Shown here in pieces: positions 23,829 to 28,144 of a stretch of 28,144 nt of DNA. Below the pieces are notes generated by a model that ran no database searches, was not told where the DNA came from, and worked only from the letters and a program-made list of their open reading frames with translations. The number at the start of each line of letters is the position of its first letter. Position 1 is the stretch's first letter. The translations under genes were made by a program, and so were the position numbers. Source of the DNA: DASWRT01 sp036403035 (GTDB lineage Bacteria > Pseudomonadota > Alphaproteobacteria > ATCC43930 > CGMCC-115725). The stretch covers positions 1 through 28,144 of the forward strand of contig DASWRT010000093.1 in the NCBI GenBank assembly GCA_036403035.1, given 5' to 3'.

Positions 23829-24497
23829 ATGAGTTTGCACCCGCTTCGCAATCGCCTGCGTCGTCTTTGCGCGTTCGCCCTCGGCGGCACCGCGATGCTG
23901 TCCGCCACGCCGTCGCCGGTCCGTCCGCAGACCGACGAGATCCAAGTCTATACCGGCGAGGTCAACAAGCCCGGCCAATTCGGCGTCACGCTTCACAACA
24001 ACTACGCCGTGATCGGCCGGCGCGAGCCCGAGTTTCCCGGCGCGGTCGTGCCGGAGCATTCGCTGAACGGCGTGCCGGAATTCGCCTACGGCGTTACCGA
24101 CTGGTTCGAGATCGGCGCGTACCTGCCGCTCTATAGCGTGACACGGGACGGCCGTTTCCTGCTCGACGGCGGCAAGCTCCGCGCGCTCTTCGCCGTGCCG
24201 GACGCGGCGGAGCGCAGCTTCTTCTACGGGGTGAATTTCGAGCTGAGCTACAACGCCCGGCACCGGGCCGCCAGCCGCTATGCCGCCGAGGTGCGGCCGA
24301 TCGTCGGCTGGCGATTCAGACAGGTCGACGTCATCCTCAATCCGATCGTCGATTTTCCGTTCGACGGCATCGGCGCGCTCGCCTTCGCGCCGGCCGAGCG
24401 CGTCGCCTACAATTTTTCGAAGACGTGTGACACTTGGTCGGCCTGCTTACCTTCGGCTGGCCCGCCTGCTTCTACGTTACCGGTGCGCTCGGGCTGA
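23829..24497 (+). pseudogene. Exported beta-barrel-like protein, C-terminally truncated
   Basis: The frame encodes an N-terminal export signal (RNRLRRLCAFALGGTAMLSA) and a mature part with alternating beta-strand sequence: VYTGEVNKPGQFGVTLHNNY, GVPEFAYGVTDWFEIGAYLP, GVNFELSYNARH and VILNPIVDFPF. I recall this as an alphaproteobacterial outer-membrane-type protein of unknown role. The family sequence is coherent up to AERVAYNFSKT (about residue 198), then turns into unrelated CDTWSACLPSAG and stops after 222 residues. Further strands would be expected, so the 3' end has been lost by rearrangement at about 24420. The ATG at 23829 is a guess among several; 23811 is possible. Confidence 0.7.
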
Positions 24498-24611
24498 TCT
24501 GGATCGTGGCGTGGTGGGCTCTCTACCACGGTCCCCGGCACCTATTTCCTGGCGTTGCTGCTGCTGCACCTGCTCATGCCGCGCTTCGGCCAGGCTGAAG
24601 CCCAGGGCTGA
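24431..24611 (+). pseudogene. Internally deleted MFS permease remnant
   Basis: In one frame 24449-24539 reads FGWPACFYVTGALGLIWIV then AWWALYHGP, which is the helix 5-6 region of ACS-family (hexuronate/galactonate-type) permeases. In a different frame 24537-24611 reads GTYFLALLLLHLLMPRF and ends QAEAQG-stop, the usual C-terminal end of such permeases. There is no start, no N-terminal helices, and the middle of the protein is missing. It abuts the broken end of the preceding gene. This is a decayed fragment, perhaps of a transporter once belonging to the aromatic cluster that follows. Confidence 0.65.
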
Positions 24612-24717
24612 CGACCGGCGCCGAAACCGCAGTGACGGTCCAGCGGACAATGGAAAATCAGCTATGGCGAGAGCGACAAGAACAGAGGGTCCTCTCGCCC
24701 ACGATGGAGGTTTTGCA

Positions 24718-25410
24718 ATGAACGTCGTCATCACGAATCCGCCCCGTGTCGCCCAGGCGACGGCAACGGCCTTCGAACCCTACGGAGTCGCCACGGTGCA
24801 TGAAGCGCAAGGACGCAAGGGCCTGCTCGCGTCGTATATGCGCCCGGTCTGGCCGCGGGCGCGGGCGATCGGCTCGACGGTGACCGTCTCCATCCCGCCG
24901 GCCGACAACTGGATGATCCATGTCGCGGTCGAGCAGTGCCGTGAGGGCGATTTCCTGGTGGTGGCGCCGACCTCGCCCTCGGATGCCGGATATTTCGGGG
25001 AGCTGCTGGCCTGCTCGCTGGCCGCCCGCGGCGTGGTCGGGCTGGTGATAGAGGCCGGCTGCCGCGATGTCGCGGCGCTGGCGGAGATGCGGTTCCCGGT
25101 CTGGTCGAAAGCGATTTCCGCCCAAGGCACGGTCAAGGAGACGCTCGGCTCGGTGAACGTGCCCGTCGTCTGCGCCGGACAGCTCATCAATCCGGGCGAC
25201 CTGATCGTCGCCGACGACGACGGCGTGGTAGTGCGGCGCGCCGAGGCCGAGCAGGTGCTGCGGGCCAGCGAGGCGCGCGAGCGCAAGGAGGAGGCAACGC
25301 GCGCCCGCTTAAAGGCCGGGGAACTCGGCATGGACGTATACGGAATGCGCGAGAAGCTGGCGCAGAAGGGTTTGGTTTACCGCGAGGCATCGCGGGGCGA
25401 AAGTGACTGA
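24718..25410 (+). CDS. galC: 4-Carboxy-4-hydroxy-2-oxoadipate aldolase (GalC/LigK type)
   Basis: This 230-aa RraA-fold enzyme cleaves 4-carboxy-4-hydroxy-2-oxoadipate to pyruvate and oxaloacetate, the last step of gallate and protocatechuate 4,5-cleavage degradation; family members also decarboxylate oxaloacetate. The active-site Arg-Asp pair is R116-D117 in EAGCRDVAAL, preceded by GYFGELLACSLAARGVVGLV, the metal/pyruvate site region. VKETLGSVNVPVVCAG and NPGDLIVADDDGVVV are family blocks. GGAGG lies seven bases before the ATG. The frame is open upstream to 24280, but that part overlaps the remnant genes in another frame and is not coding. Confidence 0.92.
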   Translation: MNVVITNPPRVAQATATAFEPYGVATVHEAQGRKGLLASYMRPVWPRARAIGSTVTVSIPPADNWMIHVAVEQCREGDFLVVAPTSPSDAGYFGELLACSLAARGVVGLVIEAGCRDVAALAEMRFPVWSKAISAQGTVKETLGSVNVPVVCAGQLINPGDLIVADDDGVVVRRAEAEQVLRASEARERKEEATRARLKAGELGMDVYGMREKLAQKGLVYREASRGESD

Positions 25411-25452
25411 TGACCTGCGTAGCGGCCGTGCAGATACATGAGGAAGACTGGG

Positions 25453-26382
25453 ATGGAAACGACGCTTGACGAGGCGGTCCCTGGCGCGAGGCCAGCGGAT
25501 CAGCGCGTGCTGCGCACGGCGGTCGGCAACTATCCGCATACGGCGGCGATCCGCTCCGGCCAGGTCGTATCCAACCTTCTGCGGCTCGACTTTTCCGACG
25601 CGCCGCCGGTCGCGAATCGGGCCTTCGCGCCCATGGTTCGGGAAGGCCGGTACGATGTCTGCGAGATGGCGATCGCCACCTTCCTGCAAGCCAAGGCGTA
25701 CGAGAAGCCCCTGGTGCTGCTGCCGGTAACGCTCGCCGCGCGGTTCCAGGAGGGTGCTCTGCTCTGCCGTGCGGATTCGGACCTGCGCTCGCCGGCCGAC
25801 CTCGGCGGACGGCGGGTTGGCGTGCGGGCCTATAGCCAGACCACCGGGTTGTGGCTGCGCGGCATCCTCGCCGACGCGCATGGCGTTCGACCGGAAAGCG
25901 TACGGTGGGTCACCTTCGAGGACGCGCATGTGGCGGAGTATCGCGACCCGCCTTGGGCGGAGCGAGCGGCGCCCGGCCAGGACATGCTCGCCATGCTGCG
26001 GAGCGGGGAGTTGGACGCCGCGATCTTCGGCAACGAGCTCCCCAAGGATCCGTCGCTGCGCCCGGTTTTCCCGGACTCGGCCGCCGCGGCCGAGGCGTTC
26101 TGGCATTCGCATGGATTGGTTCCGGTCAATCACTTGCTGACGGTCAGGCGCGAGCTTGCGCTGAGCGACCCCGCGCTGGTCCGGGAGCTGATGCGGATGT
26201 TCGCCGCGGCGAGAAACGCGGCGCCCCCGCGCCCCGGCGAGCGTGATGCGTTGCCGATGGGCCGGGCGGCGTTGCAGCCCGCGGTGGACCTCGCCCTGCG
26301 CTACGCGGCGGAGCAGGAATTGCTGCCGCGACCGCTTGGTGTCGCCGAGATTTGGGAAGGGTTGCCGCCCGACGTAGCGTGA
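25453..26382 (+). CDS. 4,5-Dihydroxyphthalate decarboxylase-like protein
   Basis: This 309-aa protein has the periplasmic-binding-protein-like fold of the Pht5/4,5-dihydroxyphthalate decarboxylase family. Visible family blocks: GNYPHTAAIRSGQV near the start, FAPMVREGRYDVCEMAIATFLQAKAY, KPLVLLPVTLAARFQ, GRRVGVRAYSQTTGLWLRGIL, VTFEDAHVAEYRDP and GLVPVNHLLTV. There is no signal peptide, in keeping with a cytoplasmic enzyme and not a binding protein. The start at 25453 has AGGAAG six bases upstream; 25438 lacks one. It sits between galC and the dioxygenase. It may make protocatechuate or a gallate-type substrate by decarboxylating a related aromatic acid (inference); some family members are of unknown activity. 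Confidence 0.85.
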   Translation: METTLDEAVPGARPADQRVLRTAVGNYPHTAAIRSGQVVSNLLRLDFSDAPPVANRAFAPMVREGRYDVCEMAIATFLQAKAYEKPLVLLPVTLAARFQEGALLCRADSDLRSPADLGGRRVGVRAYSQTTGLWLRGILADAHGVRPESVRWVTFEDAHVAEYRDPPWAERAAPGQDMLAMLRSGELDAAIFGNELPKDPSLRPVFPDSAAAAEAFWHSHGLVPVNHLLTVRRELALSDPALVRELMRMFAAARNAAPPRPGERDALPMGRAALQPAVDLALRYAAEQELLPRPLGVAEIWEGLPPDVA

Positions 26383-26508
26383 CCACCATCGCCTGAAGGA
26401 GGATGCCGAGCGCACTGCCGGCCCGACCTCCCTCCGGCGGACTGCACCGCCGCAAGCCTGTTCAACGAAAAGCGGCTCCGCCGCCACCCATCCTGGAGGA
26501 AATAAACT

Positions 26509-27810
26509 ATGGCCCGCATTCTGGGCGCCATCACCGCGTCGCACACGCCCACGATCGGCTTCGCCTACGACCAACAGAAGCAGGACGACCCGACCTGGGC
26601 GCCGATCTTCGAGGCCTTCCGGCCGATCCAGCAGTGGCTGGAGGAGAAGAAGCCGGACGTGCTGTTCTACGTGTTCAACGACCACGTCACCGGCTTCTTC
26701 TTCGACCATTATTCCGCCTTCGCCCTCGGCATCGGCGATTCCTACGCCGTGGCGGACGAGGGCGGCGGCCCGCGCAACCTGCCGCCGCTGCGCGGCCATA
26801 CCGGACTGGCCCAGCACATCGGCTCGTCCCTCATGGCGGACGAGTTCGACATGAGCTTCTTCCAGCACAAGGCGCTCGACCATGGCTGCTTCTCGCCGTT
26901 GTCGATGATGACGCCCCCCAAACCAGACTGGCCGGCGCCGATCGTGCCGCTGCAGGTCGGCGTGCTGCAGTTCCCGATCCCATCGGCTGCGCGCTGCTTC
27001 AAGCTAGGGCAGGCGGTGCGCCGCGCCATCGAGAGCTATCCCGAGGACCTCAGCGTCGCGCTGATCGCCACGGGCGGCCTGTCCCATCAGGTGCACGGGG
27101 AGCGCGCCGGCTTCAACAACACCGAGTGGGATATGCGCTTTCTCGACCTGTTCGAGAAAGATCCCGAGTCGCTGGCGCAGATGACGATCGCCGAATACGC
27201 CACGCTGGGCGGCGTCGAAGGCGCCGAGGTCATCATGTGGCTCGTCGCCCGCGGCGCGCTCTCGGGCGCGGTGCGCAAGGTCCATCAGAGCTATTACCTG
27301 CCGTCGATGACCGGCATCGCCACCGCGATCTACGAAAACGAGGCAGCGCCGCTGCCCGCCTCAGCCATGAACGTGCACCGCGCGCGCATGGCGCATGAGC
27401 TGCAAGGCGCGGACAAGCTGGACGGCACCTATCTGTTCACGCTCGGCCGCAGCGTAAAAGGCTATCGGCTGAACAGCTTCCTGCATCGCCTGATCGAGCC
27501 GGAGCACCGCGCCCGCTTCCTGGCCGACCCCGAAGCCGCGTTCGCCGACGCCGGACTGACCGAGGAGGAGCGCGATCTGGTGCGCCGCCGCGACTGGCAG
27601 GGCATGATGCGCTACGGCGTGATCTTCTTCATGCTCGAGAAGCTGGGCGCGGTGATCGGCGTGTCGAACCTGCACATCTACGCCGCCATGCGCGGACAGA
27701 CCCTGGAGGAGTTCCAGAAGACCCGCAACGCGCCGGGCGCGCTGTATTCGGTAGCGGGAAAGGACGCCGGCAAGCTGGATTGGGACAAGAAGAAACCGGC
27801 CGCGGAGTGA
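26509..27810 (+). CDS. galA: Gallate dioxygenase (LigB-LigA fusion)
   Basis: This 433-aa extradiol dioxygenase opens the ring of gallate (or protocatechuate) between C4 and C5. Residues 1-280 are the LigB-type catalytic domain. Likely Fe2+ ligands are H12 (ASHTPT), H59 (NDHVTGFFFDH) and E237 (GVEGAEVIMW), and H193 in GLSHQVHG is the probable catalytic base, spaced as in DesB. Residues about 315-410 are the LigA-type small-subunit domain (YRLNSFLHRLIEP, GLTEEERDLVRRRDWQGMMRYGV). Fused proteins of about 420 aa are typical of gallate dioxygenases (GalA, DesB), whereas protocatechuate 4,5-dioxygenase has two subunits. GGAGG precedes the ATG. A 126-base gap separates it from the previous gene. Confidence 0.93.
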   Translation: MARILGAITASHTPTIGFAYDQQKQDDPTWAPIFEAFRPIQQWLEEKKPDVLFYVFNDHVTGFFFDHYSAFALGIGDSYAVADEGGGPRNLPPLRGHTGLAQHIGSSLMADEFDMSFFQHKALDHGCFSPLSMMTPPKPDWPAPIVPLQVGVLQFPIPSAARCFKLGQAVRRAIESYPEDLSVALIATGGLSHQVHGERAGFNNTEWDMRFLDLFEKDPESLAQMTIAEYATLGGVEGAEVIMWLVARGALSGAVRKVHQSYYLPSMTGIATAIYENEAAPLPASAMNVHRARMAHELQGADKLDGTYLFTLGRSVKGYRLNSFLHRLIEPEHRARFLADPEAAFADAGLTEEERDLVRRRDWQGMMRYGVIFFMLEKLGAVIGVSNLHIYAAMRGQTLEEFQKTRNAPGALYSVAGKDAGKLDWDKKKPAAE

Positions 27811-27877
27811 TTCGCTCCGGTGGCTGCTGACGGGCCGCCGACGCGAAGAAGTTCGCCGAGACAATTCAGAGCCGTGA

Positions 27878-27903
27878 CGATGCTGCGCACTGCCGCAGCA
27901 TCG
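27878..27903 (+). terminator. Hairpin after gallate dioxygenase
   Basis: CGATGCTGCG (27878-27887) pairs perfectly with CGCAGCATCG (27894-27903) around a CACTGC loop. No T-run follows, so intrinsic termination is only possible, not clear. It lies 68 bases past the stop. Confidence 0.4.
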
Positions 27904-28041
27904 CCGGACCCGACAATTCCGTCGTAAGCCGGTCGGTCCGGTGGATCCGGCTCCGGATCATTGACATCCAATATGGATCAAGGCGTTGAGCCGCGACGCT
28001 GTGACGGCGTCGCAACGGACGGATTCCGGGGCGTTGGAAAT

Positions 28042-28137
28042 ACAGGAATGGAAACAGGGACAAGACACTGATTCGAAACGATATCTGCTCCGGAAAAACA
28101 GGAGGAAAACAGGAAATTGCGCCTGTTATTTTCCTGT
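28042..28137. repeat. Cluster of ACAGG direct and CCTGT inverted repeats
   Basis: ACAGG occurs at 28042, 28054, 28098 and 28109, and its complement CCTGT at 28122 and 28133. The last two pairs make an AACAGGAAA...TTTCCTGTT inverted repeat (about 28108-28138). The spacing is irregular. It resembles dispersed intergenic repeats of Hyphomicrobiales that I recall only loosely; it continues past the window end. Confidence 0.5.
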
Positions 28138-28144
28138 TCCCGCC

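Larger units (their letters stand above)
27811..28144. other. Non-coding right end
   Basis: There are 334 bases after gallate dioxygenase with no supported gene. It holds a hairpin (27878-27903) and, at its end, a cluster of ACAGG repeats, listed separately. The sequence composition shifts toward A+T after about 28040. Confidence 0.6.

Noticed and set aside
24280..24717. N-terminal extension of the GalC aldolase frame
   Set aside because: Its sequence is Arg/Ser/Cys-rich, overlaps the remnant genes in another frame, and the family start with a good ribosome site is at 24718.
25309..26883. A 524-aa minus-strand frame opposite the decarboxylase-like gene
   Set aside because: Arg-rich, no domain, and antisense to a clear family member and to the start of gallate dioxygenase.
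28042..28144. Repeats at the right end as a possible CRISPR array
   Set aside because: The repeated unit is only five bases and the spacing is irregular; there are no uniform spacers or cas genes.

Overview
The window is high-GC DNA with long open shadow frames on both strands. It reads as the chromosome of an alphaproteobacterium, most likely Hyphomicrobiales (Methylobacterium/Bradyrhizobium-like). The support is two ECF sigma factors of EcfG-like character, a GGAAC-N16-CGTT promoter of the alphaproteobacterial general stress type, a phasin (polyhydroxyalkanoate granule) domain, and an alphaproteobacterial XRE/partner gene pair. The taxon is inferred from gene content only. No rRNA, tRNA, CRISPR array or intact transposase was seen.

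Layout. 1-3325 (+): a 53-aa membrane peptide ahead of an OFA-family (oxalate/formate type) MFS antiporter, a hairpin, an XRE regulator overlapping a small partner gene, and yccF. 3424-6816: a DSD1/D-threonine-aldolase-like PLP enzyme (+), then on the minus strand a mandelate-racemase-type enolase-superfamily enzyme followed by a UlaG/NAPE-PLD-like metallo-beta-lactamase hydrolase. 7077-15521: two closely related ECF sigma genes (both -), which flank msrA (-), a His/Cys-rich small protein (+), a phasin-CBS fusion (-), a NhaP2-type K+/H+ antiporter (+), nagZ (+) and a small lipoprotein (-). 15862-20423: small hypothetical genes, a GcvA-like LysR regulator (+), an Nramp metal transporter (-), thioredoxin 2 (trxC, +) and a Gly-rich lipoprotein (-). 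20648-22252: a stand-alone malonyl-CoA decarboxylase. 22253-24611: a long interrupted inverted repeat, a minus-strand three-gene operon of unknown function, and a deletion scar. In the scar an exported beta-barrel-like protein gene is cut off and followed by the two ends of an MFS permease with its middle missing. 24718-27810 (+): an aromatic catabolic cluster of a GalC/LigK-type aldolase, a 4,5-dihydroxyphthalate-decarboxylase-like protein and a gallate dioxygenase (LigB-LigA fusion). The window closes with a 334-bp non-coding tail holding a cluster of ACAGG/CCTGT repeats.

How it fits together. The middle third looks like a stress block. Two sigma paralogues share a 49-nt upstream element with identical internal spacing. 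Two genes between them (the His/Cys-rich protein and the phasin-CBS fusion) carry EcfG-like promoters 84-91 nt before their start codons, and the same stretch holds oxidative damage repair (MsrA), cation/proton homeostasis (NhaP2) and peptidoglycan recycling (NagZ). The right end is an aromatic ring-cleavage module placed directly behind a rearrangement scar, which suggests it was brought here or trimmed by recombination. The gallate pathway is incomplete in the window: no GalB hydratase, GalD isomerase or regulator is seen.
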